Virus record (IMG/VR): IMGVR_UViG_3300021957_000025
Coordinates: 1 to 64,000 of that record
From: a virus
Direction: 5' to 3' (one strand)
Length of the DNA stretch: 64,000 bases
Positions within the stretch are counted from its first letter, which is position 1. The number at the start of each line of letters is the position of its first letter. Of the stretch, positions 23,679 to 32,530 are shown in pieces. Both the position numbers and the translations under genes were made by a program. Under the pieces are notes generated by a model. It saw only the letters and a program-made list of their open reading frames with translations, made no database searches and had not been told where the DNA came from.

Positions 23679-24063
23679 TGTTATTACCACCAGTATTCAT
23701 TCTGTTTTTCAACTCACGTAATTCTTTATCAGATAGAAGCGTATAAAGTTCTTTAGCTTCTCGGGTTGACATCTGATAATATTCTTTTACGACATCGAGT
23801 TTTTTACTAACATATGGTTTAGACCACTTAGAAAATCTTTGTCGTTTTCGTAAAGTATTTAGGAAAAACACATATTGAAGACGGTTGTCTACACCGTGAC
23901 GACAATTCATTTCGTTAGTAAAGAAAACAGAATCTTGGTGGTAAGACAAAGATTTGTTTATTAGGAATGGTTGATATGCTTTCTCTTCGATATCATCAAC
24001 CATGATATCAGTTTTATCGGAAGAGACCGACTTGACAAAATCGAATGGATTCCGTTTTTGCAT
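23671..24063 (-). CDS. 62: Clamp-loader small subunit
   Basis: 130 aa (T4 gp62 187). It begins MQKRNPFDFVKSV and shows the conserved MNCRHGVDNRLQYVFFLNTL and RFSKWSKP segments of marine gp62 proteins. It forms the loader with gp44 to open and place the gp45 clamp. Context between gp44 and regA supports it; sequence similarity to T4 is weak. Confidence 0.8.
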   Translation of the reverse strand: MQKRNPFDFVKSVSSDKTDIMVDDIEEKAYQPFLINKSLSYHQDSVFFTNEMNCRHGVDNRLQYVFFLNTLRKRQRFSKWSKPYVSKKLDVVKEYYQMSTREAKELYTLLSDKELRELKNRMNTGGNNNG

Positions 24064-24064
24064 C

Positions 24065-24325
24065 TTAAGTATTTCTTATGTAAGAATCGAGTAGTTCTTG
24101 ACCACTAAGAGCTTCACCGAAGTAAATAATCTCACCGCTTGACTTTATTGTTCTTTGTACGACACCGTTGTTGTATTCAACGTCCAGTACTGAACCATCA
24201 TTACGTCTAGTGTCGTACCACATTGAAGTGAATGAATGTGCATGGATGGATTTAACACCACTAGCCCATTCTTCAGCTTCTAGTAATAGTCTTTGTCGTT
24301 CTACTCTCTCGTTATGTTCTGTCAT
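24065..24325 (-). CDS. Hypothetical protein between gp44 and gp62
   Basis: 86 aa. N-terminal charged helix (NERVERQRLLLEAEEWA), then a beta-rich region (SMWYDTRRNDGSVLDVEYNNGVVQRTIKSSGE split at residue 60). It overlaps the gp44 stop by 4 bp (ATGA). T4 has no gene here; the family is unknown to me. It may assist or regulate the clamp loader. Confidence 0.65.
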   Translation of the reverse strand: MTEHNERVERQRLLLEAEEWASGVKSIHAHSFTSMWYDTRRNDGSVLDVEYNNGVVQRTIKSSGEIIYFGEALSGQELLDSYIRNT

Positions 24326-25260
24326 TTGAACTTACATTCTCCCATGATTTCAGTTAGACAAGCAACAAAGTTTATCTCTGAATCCATTGCAAATGCAGAC
24401 TTGTATTGATAGTCTGCAATAATTAACACACACGCTGGAATTGATTGGGGCTCCAATTGTAATTCTAACGCATTGAAAACTTTTCTGAATAATGTATTAA
24501 AGTCATTATCTGAATTAGTACCAACCCATTTTCTCATGGCTGACCAATTCTTTTCTTTGATGTTATTAATCAAGGGGGTTAACTTCTCTTCGGAGAGAGT
24601 TGAAATTAACCCACTATCAATAACACCACTTGCACCGTATCGTTGAATCTCATTGAGGACTCTTCGAAAATCGGGGAAGAATTTCATGATGAGTTCTGCA
24701 AGAACTCTTTCATCGGCCTCAATGTTTTCTTGTACACATATTCGTATACATCTATCCAACATCTGTTGTGCAAGTTGTGGTTTTAGTTTTGGTGTGATAC
24801 CAAAATCAATAACTGTAGTTCTAGAATGTAATGGTGGAATAATCCTATTCTTGTAATTACATGTAAAGATAAATCTACAGTTGGATGAGAACTCTTCTAT
24901 AAAGTTTCTCAAAGCTGGTTGAACTGAGTCTGCAGAAATGTAATCTGCTTCGTCAAGGATTACGACCTTTGCACCACCCGATAATGAAACCGAAGATGCA
25001 AAGTTCTTAATCTTTGTTCTGAGTGTGTCAATCAAACGTCCTTCATCAGAACCGTTGATTACTATAAAGTCTGCATCGAGTTCGTTACACAATGCTTTTG
25101 CAACTGTCGTTTTACCGACACCTGCTGACCCACACAATAATAGATTAGGTACTTCTCCATTCTTGACAAATTCCTTAAAGGTATCTTTAAGTTCCTTTGG
25201 CAGTATCGTCTCTTCAATTGTTTGCGGACGATACTTTTCTACATAGAGAAACTCATTCAT
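24322..25260 (-). CDS. 44: Clamp-loader ATPase subunit
   Basis: 312 aa from MNEFLYVEKYRPQTIEE (T4 gp44 319). Walker A CGSAGVGKTTVAK near 45, Walker B VVILDEAD near 95 and sensor 1 region FIFTCNY, followed by the SRT arginine finger region LHSRTTVIDF. AAA+ subunit of the loader for gp45. The first in-frame ATG at 25302 lies in the leader region and lacks homology, so the MNEF start is used. Confidence 0.94.
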   Translation of the reverse strand: MNEFLYVEKYRPQTIEETILPKELKDTFKEFVKNGEVPNLLLCGSAGVGKTTVAKALCNELDADFIVINGSDEGRLIDTLRTKIKNFASSVSLSGGAKVVILDEADYISADSVQPALRNFIEEFSSNCRFIFTCNYKNRIIPPLHSRTTVIDFGITPKLKPQLAQQMLDRCIRICVQENIEADERVLAELIMKFFPDFRRVLNEIQRYGASGVIDSGLISTLSEEKLTPLINNIKEKNWSAMRKWVGTNSDNDFNTLFRKVFNALELQLEPQSIPACVLIIADYQYKSAFAMDSEINFVACLTEIMGECKFK

Positions 25261-25371
25261 AAGAACAAACCCCCCACCGAGTTTGCAGTGCAGTCCACCC
25301 AATGATGAGTGGGGACTACTCCCGCGTATATTGCAGAGACTGGCACAATATTCACACTACTATTATATAGG
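25261..25371 (-). promoter_or_regulatory. GC-rich leader between gp45 and gp44
   Basis: 111 nt with a TATAAT-like -10 near the right end (GTATAACCTATATAATAG) and an unusually G/C-rich stretch before gp44. AGTCCCC and GG-bulged-T-GGACT can pair (7 bp with one bulge). In T4, RegA controls gp44 translation, so a binding site here is plausible. The fold is by eye. Confidence 0.4.
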
Positions 25372-26043
25372 TTATACATTGTATTTGCTATCTGGCTCCA
25401 GTGCAATAAAATACTCTAAGTCTACATCTGCATTATTGAAATGAGATATACCTTTTGATGATACTTGAACATCATAGTTACCATCTAGAATTTTAAGATT
25501 CTCCATCTTGAAATTCATTTCATAAGATGTCCCATCACTTTCTGCTTCTACAATTCTTGAGAATGTATTAGAAGTAGGACTCTTCTTATCTGTAACAACT
25601 AATGTTACTGTAGTACCATCTGATTTGAGAATCAAATCATTAACACCTAGAACAGCTGCAGCTTTCTTAAGGTCGGTCAATAGTGTTGACGTTACTTTGA
25701 AAGTAATCTCTGCCTCTGGCATGGTTATCATCTTCTCGGGTGCAGTTACCATACCTTCCGCTGCATAGAAATATGCAAGAGAGGAATTGTTATCTGCCAC
25801 AGACAATGAGGAATCATTGAATTGGAAGTCGGGGTCGTCCATTAAAGACGTTGCACCTAAGAATTCTGGCAGGTTGTAGATACTGAAGTCTTGAGGAAAG
25901 TCCTCAGCCACAGTTGCTACTGCAAGAATGTTTTTCATATTGGAAATAGTTTCCAGTTTGTTGCCTGTTTTGACTCGAATGCCCGAGTTGATTGTTGAGA
26001 AGTTCTTTAGAACATCCTTCGTATCATTACTAATTTTCATCAC
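25372..26043 (-). CDS. 45: Sliding clamp, also late-transcription coactivator
   Basis: 223 aa (T4 gp45 228). MKISNDTKDVLKNFSTINSGI and FSIYNLPEFLGATSLM are conserved marker segments of the T4-type clamp. Trimeric ring for gp43 processivity; in T4 it also activates late promoters together with gp55 and gp33. gp55 is encoded at 37.2 kb; gp33 is not in this window. Confidence 0.93.
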   Translation of the reverse strand: MMKISNDTKDVLKNFSTINSGIRVKTGNKLETISNMKNILAVATVAEDFPQDFSIYNLPEFLGATSLMDDPDFQFNDSSLSVADNNSSLAYFYAAEGMVTAPEKMITMPEAEITFKVTSTLLTDLKKAAAVLGVNDLILKSDGTTVTLVVTDKKSPTSNTFSRIVEAESDGTSYEMNFKMENLKILDGNYDVQVSSKGISHFNNADVDLEYFIALEPDSKYNV

Positions 26044-26327
26044 TAGTTAGTCTCCTTATAGGTATCGTGGTTGTACAATGCAAGGAATCCATAGTGGATA
26101 ACCTTGAGAAGGTCAGCACGATTATATCCGCCCTTCTTGCCGTATCGTTGTGCATATTTCATCACGTTACCGATACAAAATCCTTCACCGTGTCCACCGT
26201 CCATGATAAACTCAGTTGCCTGAAACTTATCTTTGGAGTAGTGTTCACCGTATGTCTTGTCTACGTAGAGTTTGAACTCTTTGAGCAGCCTCTCTTCGTT
26301 GTATTTGTAATCTATTTGTCTTGGCAT
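26043..26327 (-). CDS. DUF3310-like protein
   Basis: 94 aa. The family core is visible: FCIGNVMKYAQRYGKKGGYNRADLLKVIHYG (read in two stretches), i.e. GN.xKY..R...K....DL.K. DUF3310 proteins occur in many phages; the related T7 gp1.7 is a nucleotide kinase. A perfect promoter with the -10 six nt from the ATG precedes it, so transcription of the clamp genes probably starts here. Confidence 0.75.
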   Translation of the reverse strand: MPRQIDYKYNEERLLKEFKLYVDKTYGEHYSKDKFQATEFIMDGGHGEGFCIGNVMKYAQRYGKKGGYNRADLLKVIHYGFLALYNHDTYKETN

Positions 26328-26333
26328 GGTTCT

Positions 26334-26362
26334 ATTATACTACCCTTGTTCTGATTGTGCAA
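26334..26362 (-). promoter_or_regulatory. Sigma70-type promoter with +1 at the ATG
   Basis: -35 TTGCAC (26357-26362), a 17-bp spacer and -10 TATAAT (26334-26339), then AGAACC and ATG at 26327. No other leader exists unless transcription starts further upstream. Confidence 0.65.
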
Positions 26363-27632
26363 TAGTGTTTTCTAACAAAGTTTTCTTTTGTATAGGGTTT
26401 ATTTCTCTATACATTATATTGTATCCACTTCCACCTTGAGCTTGTATAAGCAAATTCATATTATCTAATTTTTTCTCAAACTCAATTTTATTTTTTGCAA
26501 AATTGTTCCAGTATTCGATTCCAGTGTGATAATATAATACCACTAAATCTTTCTTAGACCTTACGGCTTTAGAAGATAAGGACTTAGACCATTCATTAAA
26601 GAATCCTCTTAACATTCCACTAGAAGTTATAATGCAATGTGTAGTTTTGTCCTTGTATTCATTGTTTGCTTCTTCTTGAGCAGCTGCTTTTGTGGTTTTA
26701 ACAAATTTCTCATTTGGTGCAAGGCCACTTGGTTTTAAAAGCTGTTTCTTTATTTTAGCCTTCAATGATTTTAAGTCGTTAGAAGAAAAACCATGTCTTT
26801 TTAATTTGACAGTCACAACTGGGTCGTCATGCTTCTTATTATTATCTTTACAATATTGAACGATAGTGTTGACGATAGTTGTAGTGTCTTGAGCTTTAGG
26901 TTTAAAGTCATGTTCTGCATTATCTAACTGACCAATCTCTTGGAGTTCAGTCTCAATAAGTTTTGACCACATTGATTCGGGTATAAAAATAACTGGTAAA
27001 GTTATATCAGAGTCTTCACCAAAATATTTCTTACCAGCTGCACATGTATGGTTTTTACTAAGTCTTGTGTGTTTACCCTTTCCTTTAAAGTTCTCTAGAA
27101 CAATCAAGTGTTTCTCAGATAGTTCTCCAGTCCAAAAGGAAGGGTCGTCCATTAATTTGTCATATATTTTTTTGACATGTGAAGGGTCAACTCCATCTTC
27201 TTCTCTAACTTGATATGTATCCCACCCAAGTATTTCTTTTAAAGCGTAATCACCAGTTTCATAAAATTTACTTTCAAGTGCTTCTAGACATTGAATAAAG
27301 AATTTTGATTCTGCTTTGAATGCACCCGAGTTAGATTCATTGTAGTATTCTTTACTTAGTTTTGCATCGTTATCATGTAGATAATCTTGTTCAAACTTCC
27401 TACACTCTGCTTCAGTTCCAGTAAATAAAACTTGATACTCTGAATCATATGTAGCCAAATCTTTCTTATAAGCTGAACTGTGAGTCACCACCGTTCCTTG
27501 ATAAGTTCCATCGGGGTAACCAATTTTACTTCCCATGTATTTGTTCCTACCCCTCTTCTGAACTACTACAAGATAGCAGTGATAGAGGCAATCTGCCTCT
27601 AACACACTATTACATTTCCAATTAATCATCAT
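26340..27632 (-). CDS. GIY-YIG-like N-terminal domain protein
   Basis: 430 aa from MMINWKCNSV. The N-terminal 100 residues read CYLVVVQKRGRNKYMGSK, then GYPDGTYQGTVV, SAYKKDL and E..KFEQDYL, matching the GIY...YIG, G, R/K and E spacing of a diverged GIY-YIG nuclease. The C-terminal 300 residues are unassigned, K-rich and include SGYNIMY. It overlaps the CobS-like gene stop and may be a homing-type or DNA repair nuclease, or a modified inactive fold. Confidence 0.55.
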   Translation of the reverse strand: MMINWKCNSVLEADCLYHCYLVVVQKRGRNKYMGSKIGYPDGTYQGTVVTHSSAYKKDLATYDSEYQVLFTGTEAECRKFEQDYLHDNDAKLSKEYYNESNSGAFKAESKFFIQCLEALESKFYETGDYALKEILGWDTYQVREEDGVDPSHVKKIYDKLMDDPSFWTGELSEKHLIVLENFKGKGKHTRLSKNHTCAAGKKYFGEDSDITLPVIFIPESMWSKLIETELQEIGQLDNAEHDFKPKAQDTTTIVNTIVQYCKDNNKKHDDPVVTVKLKRHGFSSNDLKSLKAKIKKQLLKPSGLAPNEKFVKTTKAAAQEEANNEYKDKTTHCIITSSGMLRGFFNEWSKSLSSKAVRSKKDLVVLYYHTGIEYWNNFAKNKIEFEKKLDNMNLLIQAQGGSGYNIMYREINPIQKKTLLENTIAQSEQG

Positions 27633-28851
27633 TGCTGTCACCTTCTGTAGTTTCCTCAGCATTCAAGTCTACCCCAGCATCAATCTTGGAGTAGAGGTCG
27701 AGGATACTATTTCTAGTTTCTTCATCGAACCTTGAGATACACATTGTGATTGACTTCAACTTGTCATTGAACATTCTGAATGCATTGACAATGTGAACCA
27801 ACCTTCTAGTCGTGACAACATCATCGATACCACCTTCGTAGTATGTCTTTCTGATTATGTCAGCCCAGTCGACAAGCTTCTCAACGAAGTCTTCATCAAC
27901 GGCACCAGTCAATTCCATTTCTTTTGCAAGGATTGACTTCTCAGTTTTCACTGGTGGATATTCTTGTTGCATCGTGATTGCAAATCTTTCCAACATTGCT
28001 TCATTCATGATTTGAGTCCCGATGAATTTACCATCGTCTGACCCTTGACCTTTCGTGTTTGCAGTTGCAAGGATTGTGAAACCTTCTTTAGGTGAAACCC
28101 ACTCACCAGTTTTCTTGATTAGGTATCCTTTACCTTCAAGAACTGATTGTAGACACATCAACTTGTTTGAACCCAAGTCAACTTCGTCAAGAAGTAACAC
28201 GGCACCTTTTCTCATTGCTTTGATAACTGGGCCTTCTCTGAAGACAACGTTACCATTAACAAGAGTGTGACCACCCATCAAATCATCTTCATCGGTTTCG
28301 ATGGTGATGTTGACTCTGTAAAGTTCTCTCTTCAATTGAGCACAAGTTTGTTCAATCATAAGAGTTTTACCATTACCACTCAGACCAGTAACGAATACTG
28401 GAAAGAAGATTTTGGATTTAATAATATTTTTGACATCTTTGAAATGTCCAAAAGGAACATAGTTAGACATCTTCTCGGGAATGATTTTAATTCCATCATC
28501 GAGTAGATTAACTGACTCTGTTTGTGCAGCCACTGGCATATTACTTGGGGAAGCAATTGACACCACTGGTGCTGGAGCAACAACACTAGTTGCACTCTCT
28601 GAATATCCACCGTTGTAACCACCGATTACAGCTTGAAGATTGTACAACAAAGGCCCAGTCTCTTGAGCTTCTTTGAAGTTATACTTCGAGGATTTTATCC
28701 ATGAAGGGAAATATCCATCAAAGGCATCTTTGATTTCTTTCCTTCCAAAGGATTCTTGGTTAGGGAATTTGTTGACCAGTTCTCCCAAGAACTCCACCCT
28801 ATCGGGTGTGTAAGAAAATTTCTTACCGTTTACGTCAATTGAATTTATCAT
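27622..28851 (-). CDS. cobS: CobS-like MoxR-type AAA+ ATPase
   Basis: 409 aa from MINSIDVNGKK, behind GGAGAGAC. Walker A GLSGNGKT near 154-161, then GGHTLVNGNVVFREGP and Walker B AVLLLDEVDLG, sensor ATANTKGQGS. It resembles CobS of cobaltochelatase, which is widespread in T4-like marine phages, but no CobN is present. Such AAA+ proteins work with a VWA partner, here the 791-aa protein two genes upstream. The role in phage infection is unsettled; remodelling of a metalloprotein or protein complex is likely. Confidence 0.88.
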   Translation of the reverse strand: MINSIDVNGKKFSYTPDRVEFLGELVNKFPNQESFGRKEIKDAFDGYFPSWIKSSKYNFKEAQETGPLLYNLQAVIGGYNGGYSESATSVVAPAPVVSIASPSNMPVAAQTESVNLLDDGIKIIPEKMSNYVPFGHFKDVKNIIKSKIFFPVFVTGLSGNGKTLMIEQTCAQLKRELYRVNITIETDEDDLMGGHTLVNGNVVFREGPVIKAMRKGAVLLLDEVDLGSNKLMCLQSVLEGKGYLIKKTGEWVSPKEGFTILATANTKGQGSDDGKFIGTQIMNEAMLERFAITMQQEYPPVKTEKSILAKEMELTGAVDEDFVEKLVDWADIIRKTYYEGGIDDVVTTRRLVHIVNAFRMFNDKLKSITMCISRFDEETRNSILDLYSKIDAGVDLNAEETTEGDSNDD

Positions 28852-28888
28852 AGTCTCTCCGTTTTTCAATTCTTTTCTCATCTTTTAT

Positions 28889-28918
28889 AGTATATCAAAA
28901 AGCCGATGGCACTGTCAA
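28889..28918 (-). promoter_or_regulatory. Early promoter, GCCTTGACA family
   Basis: TTGACA (28913-28918), an 18-bp spacer and TATACT (28889-28894). It shares GCCTTGACA and TGCC plus TTTTTGATATACTAT with the promoter at 31822-31851. Confidence 0.65.
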
Positions 28919-28920
28919 GG

Positions 28921-29193
28921 CTATTTCAGCGACTCGAATCTAGTTCCCATCTTCTCCACACATTTAATAATACCCTTCTTATTCTTCTCAGTAAGATACT
29001 TCTCACCTTTATTGACCCAAATTCTGAATGCAAAACACTCCTTCTCTTCAGTCTTGCACTCATTAATCTTTGGACACTCATGGAAGGTGCATGGGGCAGG
29101 CCCAACATCCATCACTGCATCAGCAAACTTTGAATAGTCTGTATTGTGATTAATGTAATATGCATCGTCTACTCTAAGTGGTTCTCTATTCAT
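28921..29193 (-). CDS. Cysteine-containing small protein
   Basis: 90 aa. Five cysteines in CTFHECPKINECKTEEKEC followed by FAFRIWVNKG suggest a small zinc-binding or disulfide domain. It lies between the CobS-like gene and the VWA gene and overlaps the stop of the latter (ATGA-type). I recall similar short proteins in marine myoviruses but no function. Confidence 0.6.
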   Translation of the reverse strand: MNREPLRVDDAYYINHNTDYSKFADAVMDVGPAPCTFHECPKINECKTEEKECFAFRIWVNKGEKYLTEKNKKGIIKCVEKMGTRFESLK

Positions 29194-31568
29194 TATGAAA
29201 TCTCCTTTATAAATTCATTTGTTAAAAATCTTGAAGTTGTTTTTGCTTTCTGATTTCTCTTGAAAGCAGCCATCACTTTTGACTTCTTGGCGTCAACCAA
29301 GTCGTTATCTAATTCGTCTGAACCATCAACACCAAGTGAAGAAGTTGCAGTCAAAAACATTTTGTTGTAGCCGTGACAATCAACAACCAAACCATTCTTT
29401 CTAATCTCACTCCAAAGTTGTCTGTCATTGTCCCACCATGTATCTTTTAAAGAAGTGTAACCTAGGACTTCACCCATGTCTCTCTTCTTGTCTAGAACAA
29501 AGTAACCAGTGATAGTGACGTTGCAAGTTTTAGAAATCCAAGACAATAAGTTCTGAGTCTTTTGGAAAGCAGATTGATTATAGTATCTACTTCTTTTTTT
29601 GTCACCGTAAGGGAAAACTTTGTTTGAGTATGGGTCAATTATTTCTTCAATAGTTTGCACACCCCAAGAGTCAATCCCTTGCTCTTTGGCCCATTCATTC
29701 TTTGCATCTGATGAAACATTTAGTAATGGACTTCCGTGTGAGAATCCATCGGTGATTACAGTCAAGATACTTTTCTCAATTCCGTAAGCACTGTTGAACT
29801 CGGGTAACAATTTTCTCATTGCAACCAAGCAATGGTCAAGTGGTGTACCACCAAGTCTGTAAGCCATTGGTCTGATATCTGTGTCGAACCAAAAGTATGG
29901 ATTTGTTTCACAGTCTATTGCAAACTCACCATCGTAAAATGCATTGTGCAACTCTTCAGTTTTATTTGTACTTCTCCAACCCAACTTACCTAGGAAGTGA
30001 CACATCCATAATGAAGCAACGTTGTTCATCATTTCTCTATACTTCTTGTTGTTCATTTCGTTAGAGAACAATTCAACTAGGAAACCTTCGTCACCCATTC
30101 CTGTCCACTCTTCTCTATTGTAAGCATCTGTGAAGAGATAAACTCTGTGAGGGATGTTTGCTTTTCTGCAGAACTCTGAAAGAATGATTGCTTGTTCTAG
30201 TAACTCAGCACAACTGTTTCCAATTGAACCACTCCAATCAAGTAAAACATTTAGACCATGATTCTGTCCATCAGGCAAGTAAGTAACTCTTTTGAAAACA
30301 TCATCAACGATTTGGTATTTTGCAAGTTTGTTCATATCTAACTTACCAGTTTTACCACTGAAAGCTTTAACACTTCTCTGTGCAGTCTGCTTCATTTCAA
30401 ACTCTTTTGCCATGTGAGCAACAAGTTTTTTGTTCTTGTCAATAAGTTTCTTTGCAGTGTACTGAATCTTAGGAATGTTTTTCTCAGACTCAGATGGTCT
30501 TTCTGTGGAGTATTCATTGAAGAATGCTTTCCAGTCTGCAAGAACTTTGTCATGACCAACCACGATATTCATATCATTGTTTTTGAAAGTATCTCTTAGG
30601 TTGATTTGCTCTCTCCAAACGTTTTTATCATCGATGAACATTTCTTCATTGTTATGTGCATGGTGTTCAGTGAGTGATTCTCTAGCACCACCCTCACCAT
30701 CGTAATCATTTTTACTTGCAACACCACCTTCTTTAGAAGCACCAGTAGTTTTCTTCTCTGACTCTGACTCTTCTATATCATCCTCTTCACCGTCTAAGTC
30801 TTGGTCACCGTCTCCAAGTTCGGGTGCTTCGGGAAGTGAATCTTCTGTCTCTTCTTCATCATCAGCTTCTGAATCTGAAGTATCATCATTCCATTCGTCA
30901 CCATCATCTGACTCATCCCAATCACCTTGGTCTTCATCTTCTATATCTTCATCATCAAGGTCGAACATTTTAGGAACGATTGATTCATCATTCTCATCTC
31001 TAACTTCGTTTTCTTTTGACCAGTTGTAGATTGCTTCAGCACAAACTTCAACGTCTTCCCAAGAAGTACAAGCCTCTGCCATGTTCAAGAACTTATACTC
31101 TTGGTCGGTCAACTCAATTTGAACCCTAGAACCACACTTAGTAATCAAGTTGATTTTGTCAATGCATGAAAGTGTGTTCAAGTCTCTTCCGTTAAGACCG
31201 AAGAAATCCTTTTCCATCAACTCATTGTATGCAGTGTAGAAAGATTTTCTTAATCCTTGGAATTTGTTCTTGATTGCTTTCTCAATTCTAACATCTTCAA
31301 CAACGTTGAGATATCCTTTGAGTGTTTTGTTTTTAGACAATGCATTGTGAAGTCCCTCGTAAGGTGTATTCAATGCATGTCCAACTTCGTGACCCATGAA
31401 CAGGTCATAAAGTTCGTTACTGATATCATCTTTGAAAGTAGGACAAGCAAGTATCCTATTCTTTACATCAAAGTATGCAGTTGGTATTGGTTTATGAACA
31501 ATAGTAATGTTCTCTGTTGCCATTAGTTTGGCAAGTTGGTCTTTTTGGTTTCTTTTTGTCTCAGTCAT
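29193..31568 (-). CDS. Metalloprotease-like/VWA-domain protein (CobT-like partner of CobS)
   Basis: 791 aa. Near residue 58 HEVGHALNTP is an HExxH-type zinc site. An acidic linker (about 200-280, rich in D/E/S) is followed by a VWA domain with the MIDAS motif DWSGSIGNS near 442 and the conserved TDGFSHGSP near 612. Acidic linker plus VWA is the CobT/ChlD design, in which a MoxR-type ATPase acts on a VWA protein. The additional protease-like motif is unusual. The first ATG is 7 nt after a TAGCAT -10. Confidence 0.8.
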   Translation of the reverse strand: MTETKRNQKDQLAKLMATENITIVHKPIPTAYFDVKNRILACPTFKDDISNELYDLFMGHEVGHALNTPYEGLHNALSKNKTLKGYLNVVEDVRIEKAIKNKFQGLRKSFYTAYNELMEKDFFGLNGRDLNTLSCIDKINLITKCGSRVQIELTDQEYKFLNMAEACTSWEDVEVCAEAIYNWSKENEVRDENDESIVPKMFDLDDEDIEDEDQGDWDESDDGDEWNDDTSDSEADDEEETEDSLPEAPELGDGDQDLDGEEDDIEESESEKKTTGASKEGGVASKNDYDGEGGARESLTEHHAHNNEEMFIDDKNVWREQINLRDTFKNNDMNIVVGHDKVLADWKAFFNEYSTERPSESEKNIPKIQYTAKKLIDKNKKLVAHMAKEFEMKQTAQRSVKAFSGKTGKLDMNKLAKYQIVDDVFKRVTYLPDGQNHGLNVLLDWSGSIGNSCAELLEQAIILSEFCRKANIPHRVYLFTDAYNREEWTGMGDEGFLVELFSNEMNNKKYREMMNNVASLWMCHFLGKLGWRSTNKTEELHNAFYDGEFAIDCETNPYFWFDTDIRPMAYRLGGTPLDHCLVAMRKLLPEFNSAYGIEKSILTVITDGFSHGSPLLNVSSDAKNEWAKEQGIDSWGVQTIEEIIDPYSNKVFPYGDKKRSRYYNQSAFQKTQNLLSWISKTCNVTITGYFVLDKKRDMGEVLGYTSLKDTWWDNDRQLWSEIRKNGLVVDCHGYNKMFLTATSSLGVDGSDELDNDLVDAKKSKVMAAFKRNQKAKTTSRFLTNEFIKEIS

Positions 31569-31574
31569 AAGTAT

Positions 31575-31604
31575 ATGCTATCATTAGCTGCATGGCATTG
31601 TCAA
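31575..31604 (-). promoter_or_regulatory. Early promoter with +1 near the ATG
   Basis: TTGACA (31599-31604), an 18-bp spacer and TAGCAT (31575-31580), six nt before ATG 31568. GCCTTGACAATGCC is shared with the two neighbouring early promoters. Confidence 0.6.
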
Positions 31605-31607
31605 GGC

Positions 31608-31793
31608 CTAGAGCGTAATAAATTTTCTCCTTGATTTAGAGAATTGTTTCATTGGAGATTTGAAGATGATTTCTTCTTTGGTTCCAGTCTTGATGTATCC
31701 AACTAGTTGTCCAGCATCGTTGACTATGTAAGTATGGTTTGGAACTGTAGTCTTTGACTCAGTCCAGTCCGTAATCTCTTTTAGGTACTTCAT
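31608..31793 (-). CDS. Small conserved phage protein
   Basis: 61 aa. The string PNHTYIVNDAGQLVGYIKTG and the basic end SKSRRKFITL are features I associate with conserved small proteins of T4-like marine phages. Beta-rich, basic C-terminus, function unknown. Read from an early promoter with GGATGAGGG as ribosome site. Confidence 0.65.
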   Translation of the reverse strand: MKYLKEITDWTESKTTVPNHTYIVNDAGQLVGYIKTGTKEEIIFKSPMKQFSKSRRKFITL

Positions 31794-31821
31794 CCCTCAT
31801 CCTTTTTCATAATATACACAT

Positions 31822-31851
31822 AGTATATCAAAAAGCTTAGGGCATTGTCAA
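31822..31851 (-). promoter_or_regulatory. Early promoter, GCCTTGACA family
   Basis: TTGACA (31846-31851), 18 bp, TATACT (31822-31827), almost identical in both elements and part of the spacer to the one at 28889-28918. Confidence 0.65.
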
Positions 31852-31858
31852 GGCCTGA

Positions 31859-32530
31859 TTAGCGGGGGGTGTAGGAGTTTTGTCTGTGGATTTGGTGTTG
31901 GTTTTGGTCTAGTTCGATGGGTGAATCGGGGATAATTCTGTCTTCGATGTCTGTGAACCACATGGATATGGTGTGTCTTGGGCCTCTTCTTACTGTCTCA
32001 ACCCCATGTTCAAGGTATAGACCTTGAAAAAGAAGTCCCTCACCCGCCTGTGGTGGGTGCTCATGGCCTATTGGGAAGGTCTCACTGGGTGGAAAGTAGG
32101 TCTGTCCACCGTTATAATTGTCATTTAGATATAGAATACACGTCCATTCCCTAGAGTTTCCTTCTTGGGGGACAGCACCCTCATTGATTTCTGAGTTGGA
32201 ATAGGTATCAAAGTGTGGTTTCTGAACTCCACCTATGTCCCATTCATTGAGTGCTAACATTTCGGGATAGAAATGTTGTCCTGTTTCTTTAAAGATGTGG
32301 GATGTACATGCCTGTGCAGAACGTCTAAAGATATCACGAACCCATGGTGTCTTTATGTGACAAAAGTCTATGGCACGATAATCAGAACCGTCACCAACTG
32401 TTCTTAAGTGTTTATGCTGTAGATGATAGTGTATTAGACTCAGACTGTCCTTCTGACTCAGAAGGTTGGGAATCACTATTGGCTGCAGCACTGTTTTGGA
32501 TGTACTTTGCAAATGCTTGTCGTTCTTCAT
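31859..32530 (-). CDS. Prolyl-4-hydroxylase-like 2OG-Fe(II) oxygenase
   Basis: 223 aa. Family residues: HFDTYS (HxD), NYNGGQTYFP, GEGLLFQGLYLEHGVETV (distal His) and RRGPRHTISMWF with the 2OG Arg. Start MKNDKHLQSTSKT lies 119 bp inside the deformylase gene in another frame; VIPNLLSQKDS near the N-terminus is a normal family opening, so the long overlap seems real. Confidence 0.82.
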   Translation of the reverse strand: MKNDKHLQSTSKTVLQPIVIPNLLSQKDSLSLIHYHLQHKHLRTVGDGSDYRAIDFCHIKTPWVRDIFRRSAQACTSHIFKETGQHFYPEMLALNEWDIGGVQKPHFDTYSNSEINEGAVPQEGNSREWTCILYLNDNYNGGQTYFPPSETFPIGHEHPPQAGEGLLFQGLYLEHGVETVRRGPRHTISMWFTDIEDRIIPDSPIELDQNQHQIHRQNSYTPR

